From: Magnetococcales bacterium WMHbin3
GTDB lineage: Bacteria > Pseudomonadota > Magnetococcia > Magnetococcales > Magnetaquicoccaceae
NCBI GenBank assembly: GCA_002753185.1
Contig: PDZX01000025.1
Coordinates: 1-53,065, forward strand
Length of the DNA: 53,065 nt
Direction of reading: 5' to 3'
Every line of letters starts with the position of its first letter. The first letter of the stretch is position 1. A program made the position numbers and the translations under genes. Shown in pieces: positions 34,021 through 43,263 of this stretch. Below the pieces are notes generated by a model. That model saw only the letters and a program-made list of their open reading frames with translations, had not been told where the DNA came from and did no database searches.

Positions 34021-35990
34021 CTAGGAATTATTACTGTTTACTGTCCCTATGTCCCGCCCGTTGGCGTCAGGGAGCGGTGACGCAACCAGCATGGCCAGTT
34101 CCCGCGCAAGACGGAGTACCACCGTGTTCCATTCTCCGGGTCGTTCCTGACGGAACAGCCGCATCACTTCCGGATACCAGAGGGAATCCTCTCCGTTCAT
34201 CGACCAGCGCCAGTCCGTTCCCCAGGCGGGCAACAGAACCCAGCAAGGGCGACCAAGCGCTCCCGCCAGGTGAGCCAGTGCCGTATCGACACAGATGACC
34301 AGATCCACTTGCGCCACAATCGCCGCGCTGTCGGCGAAATCGACGATCTTCTGGCCCAGATGAATCAAGGGTTGATCCTCCGGAGGACAGGCCGCTTCCT
34401 CCTCGCCTTGGCCTTTCTGCAGGCTGAAATGGTCTCCGGGGTCGTACCGAGATGCAGGGGAATGCTGAGTAGGAATACCCAGAAATCATGTATTACAGTG
34501 TTTTTTATATCGGATATGGTGATGGTTCGATTGGTGTCGAGCGATGAACTTGCAAAAAATGGAATGAGTGGTTTTTTGCAGGCAAACGTAACATATCGCG
34601 CGCCTCGCGATTTCAGTATCGGCAAGTAACGGGAAAATTGAATTTCATCGCCAAAACCCTGCTCGCCTATCACCAGGAGAGATCTCCCCGCCAAATCTTC
34701 CCCTTGCCATTGCGGATAAGGCAATTTCAGCTTTAAAGGTTTTGTGATCGGGTTGTCATGATGATTGCGAAGTTCGTATAATGGCCATCCTTCGGAAAAT
34801 CGCTGCAAGCTTAAAAGAAGTGTACTTAAATTCCATGATGCCCCCACATGTTCCGGTTGGATGCGCATGGCCTGCCGGTAGGCGGCCTCGGCCTCGACGG
34901 GACGTTGCCACGCTTGCAGGAGGACGCCCAGCTTGGAGTACGCCTCGACGTATTCCGGTTGGATGCGCATGGCCTGCCGGTAGGCGGCCTCGGCTTCGGC
35001 GGGACGTTGTTGTTCTTGCAGGAGATTTCCCAGGTTGGCATACGCATCGACATGTTCCGGCTGGATGCGCATGGCCTCCCGGTAGACGGCTTCGGCTTCG
35101 ACGGGACGTTTCTGTTCTTGCAGGAGTACGCCCAGGTTGGCGTGCGCGGCGACGAATTCCGGCTGGATGCGCAGGGCTTCCCGGTAGGCGGCCTCGGCCT
35201 CGACGGGACGTTTCCGTTCTTTCAGGAGATTGCCCAGATTGAAGTACGCTTCGGCGAACTCCGGATCAATGCGTATGGCCTCCCGGTAGGCGGCCTCGGC
35301 GGCAACGGGATATTGCTGCTCTTGCAGGAGGACACCCAGATTGGAATGTGCGGTGGCGTGTTCGGGCTTGATGTGTATCGTCTTCCGGTAGGCGGCCTCG
35401 GCCTCGACGGGACGTTGCCGTTCTTTCAGGAGATTGGCCAGGTTGAAGTGCGCATTGGCGAATTCCGGACGGATGCGCATGGCCTCCCGGTAGGCGGCTT
35501 CGGCCTCGACGGGGCGTTGCCGTTCTTTCAGGAGATTGGCCAGGTTGAAGTGCGCATTGGCGAATTCCGGACGGATGCGCATGGCCTCCCGGTAGGCGGC
35601 TTCGGCCTCGACGGGGCGTTGCCGTTCTTTCGGGAGATTGCCCAGGTTGACGTGCGCGTCGGCATATTCTGGCCGGAGGCGTATGGCCTCCCGGAGGGCA
35701 GTTTCCGCCTCGGCGAAGCGTTGCCGCGTTTTCAGCATCACGCCTAAATTGTTGTAAGTATTGGGGAAGTCCGGCCTGATGCGGATGGCCTCGCGGTAGG
35801 CGACTTCCGCTTCCGGGAAACATTGCCGATGTGTCAACAGGATGGCCAGGTTGTTGTGAGCCAGGACAAACTCCGGGTGGCTCCTCACGATCGCGCGATA
35901 GCATGCCTCCGCCTGGTCCAGACGTTCGGCCTGGTGGTGGCCAACGGCCTGTTGGAACAAAGCCTGTGGATCGGTGGCGACGGATTCCAT
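34021..35990 (-). pseudogene. TPR/glycosyltransferase-like gene with an internal out-of-frame deletion
   Basis: From ATG 35990 there are about 11 TPR units (34 residues each), then the first part of a glycosyltransferase-like domain with VIGEQGFGDEIQFSRYLP and SIPLHLGTTPETI. After that the frame runs into nonsense and stops at 34365. In the next frame the domain resumes with FSLQKG near 34428 and runs through LVICVDTALAHLAGALGRP and DWRWSMNGEDSLWYPEV to a stop at 34021. The intact paralogue at 9621 has about 60 residues between the matching points, including its VGLVWKGSPGN loop. So a segment of about 180-190 bases was lost with a frame change. The truncated TPR part may still be made. Confidence 0.8.
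34850..35930 (-). repeat. Tandem 102-bp TPR-coding repeats
   Basis: About ten 102-bp units encode 34-residue TPRs of the form RPVEAEAAYREAMRIRPEF with A-HFNLANLLKE. Two neighbouring units, 35414-35515 and 35516-35617, are identical base for base. The others differ at scattered positions. This is expected from recent unequal crossing-over or slippage. Confidence 0.88.
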
Positions 35991-36038
35991 GTCTTTTGTT
36001 ATCAAAGTTGTTGTCGAAAAAGAGGAGGTGGCGTCAAC

Positions 36039-37301
36039 TCACCATCGGCACAGCCGCTCGATCCTGGCGCGGACCTCGCGCAACACCTCCTCCTCGCCGG
36101 GAATGACGCGGTTTTTCATCAGCACTTTGCCGTTGGCGATCACGCTGTCCACCACGTGGCCGGTGGCGACATACACCAGGTTGGAAATGAGGTCGTGCTC
36201 CGGGGTCATCTCCGGGGCGGTGTGGCGCAAGAGCAGAAAATCCGCCTTTTCGCCGGGGGCCAGCCGGCCACTCTGGCCCAGCAGAGGCGCCCTGGCGCCG
36301 GTGGCAATTTCCCAGGCCGCGTGGGCGGGGAGGACCGTGGGGTCGTGGCTGGCGTGCTTTTGCACCAGGGCGAAGATCTTCATGTCCTGGAACAGGTCCA
36401 GCGTGTTGTTGGACGCGGCCCCGTCGGTCCCCAGGGCGATGGGAATGCCCCGCGCGGCGGCACGGGAATAGGGAAAGATCCCCCCCACCGCCAGCTTCAT
36501 GTTGGAGACCGGATTGGTCACCAGCGTGGCCCCGCGTTCGGCGATCAGGTCCAGTTCGGCGTCGTCCAGCCACACCCCGTGCGCCAGTATCACCCTGGGG
36601 GTCAGCAGGCCCTGCCGGTCCAGGTGAAACGCGGGACGCACCCCGTGATTCTTGAGACACTCCTCGACTTCGTGTTGCGTCTCGGAGAGATGAATGTGTA
36701 CCGGAACATCGTGCTGTTCGGAAAACGCCGCGCACCAGCGCAGGCTCTTGGGCGAGACCGTGTAGATGGCGTGCGGCGTGAGCGTGAAGCGCACCCGATC
36801 GGCGGAATAGCGCGACGACTCGGCATGGAACCGCTCGGCATCCCGGCGGCACTGTTCCCCCTGCTCCTCGCCGGCGATGTCGATCATCACCGCCCCCACC
36901 CCAACACGCAGACCGCTCTCCTCCACTGCCCTGGCCATGCCGTGAAAGTGCCAGTACATGTCCTCGAAGGCCACGGTCCCGGAACGGATCATCTCCAGGC
37001 AGGCCAGACGGGTGCCCCAATAGACGTCCTCCTCGGTCAGGCGCGCCTCGGCGGGCCAGATGCGGGTTTGCAGCCATTGCATCAGGGGCATGTCGTCGCC
37101 GAATCCTCGAAAGAGCGTCATCGCGGCGTGGGTGTGGCCGTTGACCAGGCCGGGCACCGCCGCCATGCCGCCGGCATCCAGCACCTCCGCGCCCGCCGGG
37201 CACTCCAGATCCTCGCCCATGGCCAGAATGCGCCCCCCGTCGATCAGGATGTGGCGCATGCCCTGTTCGGGCAGCAGGGTATTTTTGATAAAAATAATCA
37301 T
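36039..37301 (-). CDS. mtaD: 5-methylthioadenosine/S-adenosylhomocysteine deaminase (MtaD-like)
   Basis: A 420-residue amidohydrolase of the TRZ/ATZ group. Metal ligands and catalytic residues are in place: GLVNGHTHAAMTLFRG, VPVHIHLSETQHEVEE, VILAHGVWLDD and IALGTDGAASNNTLDL. The enzyme would deaminate methylthioadenosine to methylthioinosine, or S-adenosylhomocysteine to the inosyl form. It overlaps the upstream purine-nucleoside phosphorylase by ATGA, which supports the methylthioadenosine role. Start MIIFIKNTLL is set by this overlap; the longer frame is not coding-like. It is the last gene of a bamE-phosphorylase-deaminase operon. Confidence 0.87.
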   Translation of the reverse strand: MIIFIKNTLLPEQGMRHILIDGGRILAMGEDLECPAGAEVLDAGGMAAVPGLVNGHTHAAMTLFRGFGDDMPLMQWLQTRIWPAEARLTEEDVYWGTRLACLEMIRSGTVAFEDMYWHFHGMARAVEESGLRVGVGAVMIDIAGEEQGEQCRRDAERFHAESSRYSADRVRFTLTPHAIYTVSPKSLRWCAAFSEQHDVPVHIHLSETQHEVEECLKNHGVRPAFHLDRQGLLTPRVILAHGVWLDDAELDLIAERGATLVTNPVSNMKLAVGGIFPYSRAAARGIPIALGTDGAASNNTLDLFQDMKIFALVQKHASHDPTVLPAHAAWEIATGARAPLLGQSGRLAPGEKADFLLLRHTAPEMTPEHDLISNLVYVATGHVVDSVIANGKVLMKNRVIPGEEEVLREVRARIERLCRW

Positions 37302-38002
37302 AGGGATAATGTTAATAAAAGGGTTTCCAGGACCAGCAGCAACTGTTGCTCGTTGGCCCGCACCTGCTCCTTGAATGCCTCGAAGGTGAGGGTTTCGGGA
37401 GTCAGGCCGTTGGCGAGGTTGTCCACCACGCAGATGGCGGCATAGGGGATTTCCAGTTCGCCGGCCAGGATGCACTCTGTGGCCACGGTCATCCCGACGA
37501 CATGGGCATGGGGCTGATGGGAGCGGATCTCCGCCGGTGTTTCGAAGCGGGGTCCCAGGGTTTGCCAGTAGACCCCGCCGTCATGGGGTGGCGGCAGGTC
37601 GGTCTTGCGCCAGGCGTCCAGGATGCGGGCGCGCCACTTCCGATGAAAGCCGGGGGTGCGGTGGCCGCGGGCATCCTCGAAGAAGGTGGGGTTCAGATGG
37701 GTCGCGAGAAAATCATCCGGCAAAAGGAAACTCCCCGGAGGGATCTCCAGGCGCAGGCTGCCCACCGAGCCGATGGCCAGGATCTGTTTGACCCCGGCCT
37801 GACACAGGGCATGCATATTAGCCTTGTGGTTGATCAGGTGCGGCGGGATGTAGCTGCCCAGGCTGTGCCTTTGCAAAAACAACAGGCCGTTGCGCTCCAG
37901 GAGCGTCACCGAGCCGTGGGGGGTCTGCATTCTCCGGGGGGCGGCATCGCGGAATCGCATGGATTCCAACAGGCTGGTGCCGCCGATCAGCGCGGTGGTC
38001 AT
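37298..38002 (-). CDS. mtnP: Methylthioadenosine/methylthioinosine phosphorylase
   Basis: A 234-residue purine nucleoside phosphorylase of the MtnP type: IGGTSLLES, PPHLINHKANMHAL (phosphate site), AIGSVGSL, YWQTLGPRFETPAEIR and HVVGMTVATECILA. It would cleave the glycosidic bond of methylthioadenosine or methylthioinosine with phosphate. Since a deaminase gene overlaps it, methylthioinosine (as in the Pseudomonas MTIP route) is a reasonable substrate, but this is inference. GGAGG precedes the start, and ATGA overlaps couple it to both neighbours. It is shorter than human MTAP-type enzymes. Confidence 0.83.
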   Translation of the reverse strand: MTTALIGGTSLLESMRFRDAAPRRMQTPHGSVTLLERNGLLFLQRHSLGSYIPPHLINHKANMHALCQAGVKQILAIGSVGSLRLEIPPGSFLLPDDFLATHLNPTFFEDARGHRTPGFHRKWRARILDAWRKTDLPPPHDGGVYWQTLGPRFETPAEIRSHQPHAHVVGMTVATECILAGELEIPYAAICVVDNLANGLTPETLTFEAFKEQVRANEQQLLLVLETLLLTLSL

Positions 38003-38559
38003 GGTTTCTTTTCCTCCCCGGAAGACCAGAATTTCCACCACGATTTTTTCGGCGGGGCCGATTGTTCCGGTTCCGGGGCCGGTTCGGGCGCGGCGACGGC
38101 TGGTGGCGGTTGCGGGGGGGCGTGGGGATTGGTGGCGGGATGGTTGTAGGATCTGTCCCAGATCCAGTTCACCCAGCCCTTTTCGTTTTTGGCCTCCGGC
38201 AGTTTGGTGGGGTCCCAGACCTGTTCGTCGAAGTTCTTCTTGACCTCTTCCACCACGCCATTCGCATCGAAAGTGATCTCGACCCGGTTGGCAACCCTTG
38301 AGAAGGTGCGCTGCATGTTCTTAAACTTGCGGTCCTGAATGTAGAGCCACCGGTTGCCGCGAAAGGAGTTGACCAGCGTGGGCGGGCCGAGCAGTTCCAG
38401 GACCTGGGAGCGGGTGGATGCCCCGATTTGGATGCGATTGAGGGCATCGGCGTTCAGGATGACCCCGCTTTCCTGCATTTTGGCCTGGCAGCCGGTCATG
38501 GCGAGAACGGCGCCCAGAAGGAACGGGATGACGAACCGGGAACGATGGAGTGGGTGCAT
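37999..38559 (-). CDS. bamE: BamE/SmpA/OmlA-family outer-membrane assembly lipoprotein
   Basis: A 186-residue protein with a lipoprotein signal peptide (LLGAVLAMTGC). The BamE fold pattern follows: IQIGASTRSQVLELLGPPT, then a WLYIQDRKFKN strand and an RVEITFDANGVVEEV strand. The C-terminal 60 residues are a Pro/Ala/Glu-rich linker and a Trp-rich end (KKSWWKFW). BamE helps the BAM complex insert beta-barrel proteins. As in other alphaproteobacteria, it is divergent from the ubiquinol-cytochrome c chaperone gene. Start ATG 38559 has only a weak GAGA upstream. Confidence 0.85.
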   Translation of the reverse strand: MHPLHRSRFVIPFLLGAVLAMTGCQAKMQESGVILNADALNRIQIGASTRSQVLELLGPPTLVNSFRGNRWLYIQDRKFKNMQRTFSRVANRVEITFDANGVVEEVKKNFDEQVWDPTKLPEAKNEKGWVNWIWDRSYNHPATNPHAPPQPPPAVAAPEPAPEPEQSAPPKKSWWKFWSSGEEKKP

Positions 38560-38635
38560 GGCTTTTCTCTCGGGTATGAGACGTTGACCTGTTTCAAAGC
38601 ATGATACTATTACCGCGCACGGGGGCAAGGTTTCC

Positions 38636-39133
38636 ATGATGTGGTTCGAGCGTCTCCGGACGAAAAAAATGTCGCAACATGCCATGCGCGCGCTCGCCAT
38701 GGCGATTCACGATCGCCTGGCGGAACGGACCTTGGCCTTGACGGGCGGGGACCGGCTGGGCATCGCCGACGATTTTCCGTTGCGTTTCGATGTGATGGTC
38801 TTGCTGGCCGCCGCCGCCGTCCACCGTCTGCGCCGTCAAGGCAACCAGGAGGCCATGGCGCAGGCGGTGTGGGAGATGACCTTCGAGGGGTTCGAGGAGA
38901 GCCTGCGCAAGCGCGGGGTGACCGATTTGCGCATGGGTACACGCATGAATCGGCTGCTGCGGCAGGCCGGAGGACGCGGCATGGCCTATCTGACCGCCTG
39001 GGAGGCCGGGGACGAAATCGCCTTGCGGGCCGCCGTCGCGCGCAATGTCCTCAATGGCGCCGATCCGGACGATCCCCGTGTGGCGGAGTTGCTGGCCAGC
39101 GCCCGCCAGGTGCTGGAGCAACCACTCCCTTGA
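38636..39133 (+). CDS. Ubiquinol-cytochrome c chaperone (CBP3-like)
   Basis: A 165-residue protein that matches the Cbp3/ubiquinol-cytochrome c chaperone domain: ALAMAIHDRLAERT, DDFPLRFDVMVLLAAAAVHRL, MAQAVWEMTFEGFEESLRKRGVTDL and MNRLLRQAGGRGMAYL. Cbp3 helps make cytochrome b of the bc1 complex, so this implies aerobic respiration with a bc1 complex elsewhere. AAGG precedes the start by 6 bases. It is divergent from bamE over a 76-base spacer, and ends 15 bases before the convergent queD. Confidence 0.85.
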   Translation: MMWFERLRTKKMSQHAMRALAMAIHDRLAERTLALTGGDRLGIADDFPLRFDVMVLLAAAAVHRLRRQGNQEAMAQAVWEMTFEGFEESLRKRGVTDLRMGTRMNRLLRQAGGRGMAYLTAWEAGDEIALRAAVARNVLNGADPDDPRVAELLASARQVLEQPLP

Positions 39134-39147
39134 GGGGCCGGGCGATT

Positions 39148-39579
39148 TCAGGAGGGGGCGAAACCCAGGTGGATGGCGTCTGCGGGGGTGGCCTCGGCCC
39201 AGGCCTTGTCGCTCTCCCACAACCGGACGCGCGCGATGCGGGCGTCGCCCAGTTCCCGGTGTCCGTCGAGATGGCGCATGCACCAGCCCACGATCCAGGC
39301 CGCCAGGTATTCCGCCGAGGGGTAGGGCAGTTCCGGCAGGGCCTCGTTGAGCAGGACGTGATCCAGCCTGCCGGCGAGCAGGTCGTTGCGCACCAGTCGG
39401 TCGAGGATGCCGAAATCCACCAGGAAGCCCGATTGGGGGTCGTTGGGGTGGGGCGCGCGGGGGTGGCCGGAGAGGATCAGTTCCAGGCGGTAGCCGTGGC
39501 CGTGCAGCCGCGCGCACTTGCCGTCGTGGTGGTCCAGACGGTGCGCGGCCTCGAAGGTGAAGATGCGGGCGATTTCCAT
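39148..39579 (-). CDS. queD: 6-carboxytetrahydropterin synthase (QueD-like)
   Basis: A 143-residue protein of the PTPS/QueD family. The zinc ligands are His13, His26 and His28 (FEAAHRL and LHGHGY), and Cys22 in GKCARLHGH is the catalytic Cys. Other motifs are SGFLVDFGILDRLV, LDHVLLNE and RVRLWES with the catalytic Glu. It would convert 7,8-dihydroneopterin triphosphate to 6-carboxytetrahydropterin for queuosine synthesis. The second ATG (MEIARIF) is taken as the start because of the family's usual N-terminus. It is divergent from the helicase gene. Nothing else of the queuosine pathway is near. Confidence 0.87.
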   Translation of the reverse strand: MEIARIFTFEAAHRLDHHDGKCARLHGHGYRLELILSGHPRAPHPNDPQSGFLVDFGILDRLVRNDLLAGRLDHVLLNEALPELPYPSAEYLAAWIVGWCMRHLDGHRELGDARIARVRLWESDKAWAEATPADAIHLGFAPS

Positions 39580-39617
39580 GGGATCCATTCTAGCGGCGCA
39601 AGGAGGCTGAGGCAAGC

Positions 39618-41555
39618 ATGAACGCCGTGGATATCGAGGCCCTGGTGAACGGACTCCTGGGGGCGGGCAGTCCCTTGTCCGGCGTCCTGCCGGGTTGGGA
39701 ACCGCGCGAGGTGCAGTTGCGCATGGCCTCCCTGGTGGCCGCCGTCGCCCTGGAGGAGGGGAGCCTTCTGGTGGAGGCGCCCACCGGCACGGGCAAGACC
39801 CTGGCCTATCTGTTGCCGCTGCTCAACCTGGGGCGGCGGGTGATCGTCTCCACGGCCACCAAGGCGCTCCAGGATCAGATCATGGAGAAGGATCTGCCCC
39901 TGGCGCGTCTGGCTTCCGGGCGTCCGTTCACTGCTGCGGTGCTCAAGGGACGGGGGAATTATCTCTGTCTCAATCGCTGGAAGGGGATGCAGAATATGGG
40001 GCTGCCGGTGGCCAGGGGGGAGCGGGAGTGGGCGCTCAAGCTGACGGAGTGGGCGGTCAACACCACCACCGGCGAGCGGGACGAATGCAAGGAGATGCCC
40101 GACAACCTCGGCCTGTGGGCCGGGATCAACGCGGGCGGGGATCACTGCCTGGGGCGCAAGTGTACCGATTTCGAGGCCTGTTTTCTCAACCGGGCGCGGG
40201 AGCGGGCGCGGTCGGTCAATCTGGTGGTGGTCAATCATCATCTCTTCTTCGCGGATCTGGCGGTCAAGGAGGGGGGCTTCGGCGAGATCCTGCCCAAATA
40301 CGATGCCGTGGTCTTCGACGAGGCCCATCGCATTCCGGACGTGGCGACCCGCTTTTTCGCCATCGAGGTCACCAATCACAAGCTGCGCGAGCTGGTCAAC
40401 GACTCCCGGCGGGAGCTGAACGAGGTCGGCGGCGGCGACGAGGATGTCATGGCCGCCATGGCCGGCCTGGAGGAGGCCTCCTTCCGGTTGCGCAACGCCT
40501 TTCCCCAGGAGGACCGGCGCGAGGGTCTCGTCCTGGAAAATCTGCAAGGCGGGGCGGGCAGCGCCATCAACGCGGTGGAGTGGGCCTTGCACACCCTGCG
40601 GGAGACCCTGGAACCCCATCGGGCGCGCAGCGCCGGGGTGGCCGCCTGCGGACGCCGCGCCGGGGAGTTGCGGGATGCTGCGGCCACGGTGCGCGCCCTC
40701 GACGACCCTGCGCGGGTTTACTGGTACGAGACCCGTGGCCGGGGGATTCTCCTTTCCGCCGCCCCCCTGGAGACCGGTCCCTTGATGCGGGAGCTGCTCC
40801 ATCCCCGTGCCAAAACGGCGGTCTTCACCTCGGCGACGCTCTCCTCCGGTCCTGCGCCGGGGGGGTTCGCCTTTTTCCGGGAGCAGTTGGGCCTGCCGGA
40901 GGAGAAGGTGACCCTCTGTCAATTGCCCCATCAGTTCAACTACCCGGAGCGGACGTTGCTCTATCTGCCCCGCCATATGCCGGAGCCGACCGACGCGGGC
41001 TTCGCCGACGCGGTGGCGCGGGAGATCCGCGCGTTGTTGACCGTCAGTTCCGGACGCGCCTTGTGTCTGTTCACCAGTTACCGCATGCTGGAACTGACCC
41101 GCGCCGGACTGGAAGGGCATCTGCCGTACCGGATTTTCGTCCAGGGCGACGCCTCGAACGCCGCGTTGCTCGACGCCTTCAAGCGGGAGACCTCCTCGGT
41201 CCTGCTGGGGGTGGCCAGTTTCTGGGAGGGGGTGGACGCGCCGGGCGAGACCCTTTCCCTGGTGGTGGTTGACCGCCTGCCGTTTCCCTCGCCGGGGGAG
41301 CCGTTGACCGCCGCCCGGCGCCGCTGGATGGAACTCAATGGGGCGAACTCCTTTCGCGAGTTGTTCCTGCCCCAGGCGATTCTCACCCTCAAGCAGGGGT
41401 TGGGGCGGCTGATGCGCAAGAGCGATGACCGGGGGGTGATGGCGGTTTTGGATGTCCGTCTGCTCACCAAGGGGTATGGACGGGATTTTCTGGCCGGTTT
41501 GCCGCAGGCGCCGGTCACTCACGATCTGGAGGCGGTGCGCCGTTTTTTTGCATGA
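39618..41555 (+). CDS. DinG/YoaA-like ATP-dependent DNA helicase
   Basis: A 645-residue XPD-type superfamily 2 helicase. Motif I is VEAPTGTGKTLAYLLP, motif II VVFDEAHRIPD, and motif VI QGLGRLMRKSDDRG. Cys residues for a 4Fe-4S cluster are in the expected interval (GNYLCL, DECKEM, DHCLGRKCTD, FEACF). Motif III is FTSATLSS and motif V LLGVASFWEGVDAPG. It unwinds DNA 5' to 3', including R-loops or damage intermediates. AAGGAGG lies 10 bases upstream of the start. ATGA overlap couples it to tsaB, with rimI after it. Confidence 0.9.
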   Translation: MNAVDIEALVNGLLGAGSPLSGVLPGWEPREVQLRMASLVAAVALEEGSLLVEAPTGTGKTLAYLLPLLNLGRRVIVSTATKALQDQIMEKDLPLARLASGRPFTAAVLKGRGNYLCLNRWKGMQNMGLPVARGEREWALKLTEWAVNTTTGERDECKEMPDNLGLWAGINAGGDHCLGRKCTDFEACFLNRARERARSVNLVVVNHHLFFADLAVKEGGFGEILPKYDAVVFDEAHRIPDVATRFFAIEVTNHKLRELVNDSRRELNEVGGGDEDVMAAMAGLEEASFRLRNAFPQEDRREGLVLENLQGGAGSAINAVEWALHTLRETLEPHRARSAGVAACGRRAGELRDAAATVRALDDPARVYWYETRGRGILLSAAPLETGPLMRELLHPRAKTAVFTSATLSSGPAPGGFAFFREQLGLPEEKVTLCQLPHQFNYPERTLLYLPRHMPEPTDAGFADAVAREIRALLTVSSGRALCLFTSYRMLELTRAGLEGHLPYRIFVQGDASNAALLDAFKRETSSVLLGVASFWEGVDAPGETLSLVVVDRLPFPSPGEPLTAARRRWMELNGANSFRELFLPQAILTLKQGLGRLMRKSDDRGVMAVLDVRLLTKGYGRDFLAGLPQAPVTHDLEAVRRFFA

Positions 41556-42223
41556 GCGACAAGGTGTTGGCCATGGATACCTCGCTGCCGCGCGGGAGCA
41601 TGGCCCTGTTGGACGGGGAGCGGCTGGCGGCGCGGGAGTGGTTCGAGGGGCCGGAGGGGCATGTGGTGCTGCTGGCGCGGGCGCTGGAGCGGGGATTGGC
41701 CGCGACCGGCTGGCGTCCCGGTGATCTTTCCCTGTTGGCGGTGACCGTGGGTCCGGGTTCCTTCACCGGGGCGCGCATCGCCCTGGGCGTGGCCAAGGGG
41801 TTGGCGCTGGCCACCGGCGCGCCGCTGGTGGGGATCTCCACCCTGGAGTTGCTGCTGGCCGGGATCGGGGAGGGGGATGGCCTGGCCGTGGCCCTGATCG
41901 ACGCCCGCCGCGCCGAGGTCTACGCCCAGGCGCGGCGCGGCGGGCAATCCCTGGTCGATCCGGGGGTCTACGATCCGGCCTGGCTGGCTGGCGAGCTGGC
42001 CCGTCTGGCGGATGGTCCGGTGCGCCTGACCGGCAACGGATTGCTCCCTTATGGCGAAGGGTTCCGGCAGGCGTTGGGGGAGCGTTTTCTGCCGCTCCCG
42101 CCCGAAGCCTGGCAGCCCGACCCGGTCGTGCTGGGGATCATGGCGCGGCAACGGCGCCACGACGCCGATCCCTGGCTGGAACCCCTCTATCTGCGCCGTT
42201 CCGACGCCAGGGAGCCGGCATGA
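41552..42223 (+). CDS. tsaB: tRNA threonylcarbamoyladenosine protein TsaB
   Basis: A 223-residue ASKHA-fold protein: LAMDTSLPRGSMAL, then LLAVTVGPGSFTGARIALGVAKGLAL (the TsaB hallmark) and a VALIDARRAEVYAQAR strand. TsaB works with TsaD and TsaE to make t6A37 in tRNA. It is the usual neighbour of rimI, which starts by an ATGA overlap with its stop. It overlaps the helicase stop in the same way. Confidence 0.93.
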   Translation: MSDKVLAMDTSLPRGSMALLDGERLAAREWFEGPEGHVVLLARALERGLAATGWRPGDLSLLAVTVGPGSFTGARIALGVAKGLALATGAPLVGISTLELLLAGIGEGDGLAVALIDARRAEVYAQARRGGQSLVDPGVYDPAWLAGELARLADGPVRLTGNGLLPYGEGFRQALGERFLPLPPEAWQPDPVVLGIMARQRRHDADPWLEPLYLRRSDAREPA

Positions 42224-42726
42224 CGACGTTGCGCGTCCGGCCCGTCGGCCAGGAGTTGCTGGAGGCGGTGGCGCAACTGGAGGCGATGGTGTCGGTCACC
42301 CCCTGGTCCCTGGAGCTGTTTCGCGACGAATGGCGGCTCGGCTCCTGGATGCGGGCGGTGCTGGACGCGCATGGCCAACTGGCCGGGTACGTGGTGGCGC
42401 GCCGGCAGTTCGACGAGTGGCATCTCCTCAAGCTGGGGGTGGCCCCCGCCTTCCGCCGTCAGGGGCTGGGCAGGCGGCTGGTGGCCGGGGTGCTGCGCAA
42501 GGCGCGGCGCGAACGGGCGCTCTGCGTGCTCCTGGAGGTGCGCGCCTCCAACCACATCGCCCGCATGCTCTACGAGGCCATGGGCTTCGAAATCCTTTCC
42601 GTGAGGCGCGCTTATTACCGTGGGCGCCAGGGTTTGGAGGACGCCCTGGTCATGACGTGCCGGCTTGCGGAGTCGTTGCACCTTGACAAGCCGGGGGAAT
42701 TGAGGGAAGCTGTCAGGCTTCGGTGA
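42220..42726 (+). CDS. rimI: Ribosomal protein alanine N-acetyltransferase RimI
   Basis: A 168-residue GNAT acetyltransferase: SVTPWSLELFRDEW (typical RimI start), then EWHLLKLGVAPAFRRQGLGRRLVAG with the acetyl-CoA loop RRQGLGRR, then LLEVRASNHIARMLYEAMGFE and RRAYYRG. RimI acetylates the N-terminus of ribosomal protein S18. The tsaB-rimI order is common across bacteria. The C-terminal 25 residues extend past the usual end. Confidence 0.9.
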   Translation: MTTLRVRPVGQELLEAVAQLEAMVSVTPWSLELFRDEWRLGSWMRAVLDAHGQLAGYVVARRQFDEWHLLKLGVAPAFRRQGLGRRLVAGVLRKARRERALCVLLEVRASNHIARMLYEAMGFEILSVRRAYYRGRQGLEDALVMTCRLAESLHLDKPGELREAVRLR

Positions 42727-42764
42727 AAAATTCGCCTTCGTCAGACAAAAAAAGGATAATGGCC

Positions 42765-43217
42765 ATGCTAGTCAAAGACGTGATGATCAAGGACGTGCGC
42801 ACCGTGAAAAAGGACGATCCGGTTCGCTCGGTGGCAGTGGTGATCTGTACCAACAAGATCAGCGGACTGCCTGTGGTCGAGGGAGAGAACCGCCTGGTGG
42901 GCATGATCTCGGAAAAGGATATCCTCAACGCCCTGTTGCCCGGATACCGCAACTTCCTGCGCGATCCGATCCGCGCCAGGGATTTCGACTCCATGCTGGA
43001 TGCCTATCAGGACGTGCTCTCGAAAAAGGTCGAGGAACTCATGACCCATCGGGTCTTTTCTGTCTCTCCGGACGATCCGGTGATGCTGGCCGCCTCCCAG
43101 ATGGACCTGCACCGCTTCCGCCGCATCCCGGTGGTGGTGGAGGGCGACAAACTGGTGGGCATCGTCAGCCTGGGCGATATCCACAAGGCCATTTTCAAAC
43201 GGGAATTGGCGATGTGA
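42765..43217 (+). CDS. Two-CBS-domain protein
   Basis: A 150-residue protein consisting of a pair of CBS domains: VKDVMIKDVRTVKKDDPV and NKISGLPVVEGENRLVGMISEKDIL in the first, VEELMTHRVFSVSPDDPV and RFRRIPVVVEGDKLVGIVSLGDIHKAI in the second. Such pairs bind adenosine nucleotides and act as energy or ligand sensors. Start MLVKDVM is preferred by AAGG spacing over an ATG two codons earlier. A guanylate-kinase-like gene, CYTH and ApaH follow, all dealing with nucleotides. Confidence 0.85.
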   Translation: MLVKDVMIKDVRTVKKDDPVRSVAVVICTNKISGLPVVEGENRLVGMISEKDILNALLPGYRNFLRDPIRARDFDSMLDAYQDVLSKKVEELMTHRVFSVSPDDPVMLAASQMDLHRFRRIPVVVEGDKLVGIVSLGDIHKAIFKRELAM

Positions 43218-43263
43218 CCCACTCCCCGTCGCGGGGATCACCTTTGGATCAAGGGAGATCGCA

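Noticed and set aside
34850..35930. Regular ~102-bp periodicity that could suggest a CRISPR array
   Set aside because: The units are continuous TPR-coding sequence with no spacers.
43223..43237. TCCCCG-TCG-CGGGGA hairpin before the guanylate-kinase-like gene
   Set aside because: The stem is short, with no T-tract and no alternative fold, so it is not evidence of attenuation.
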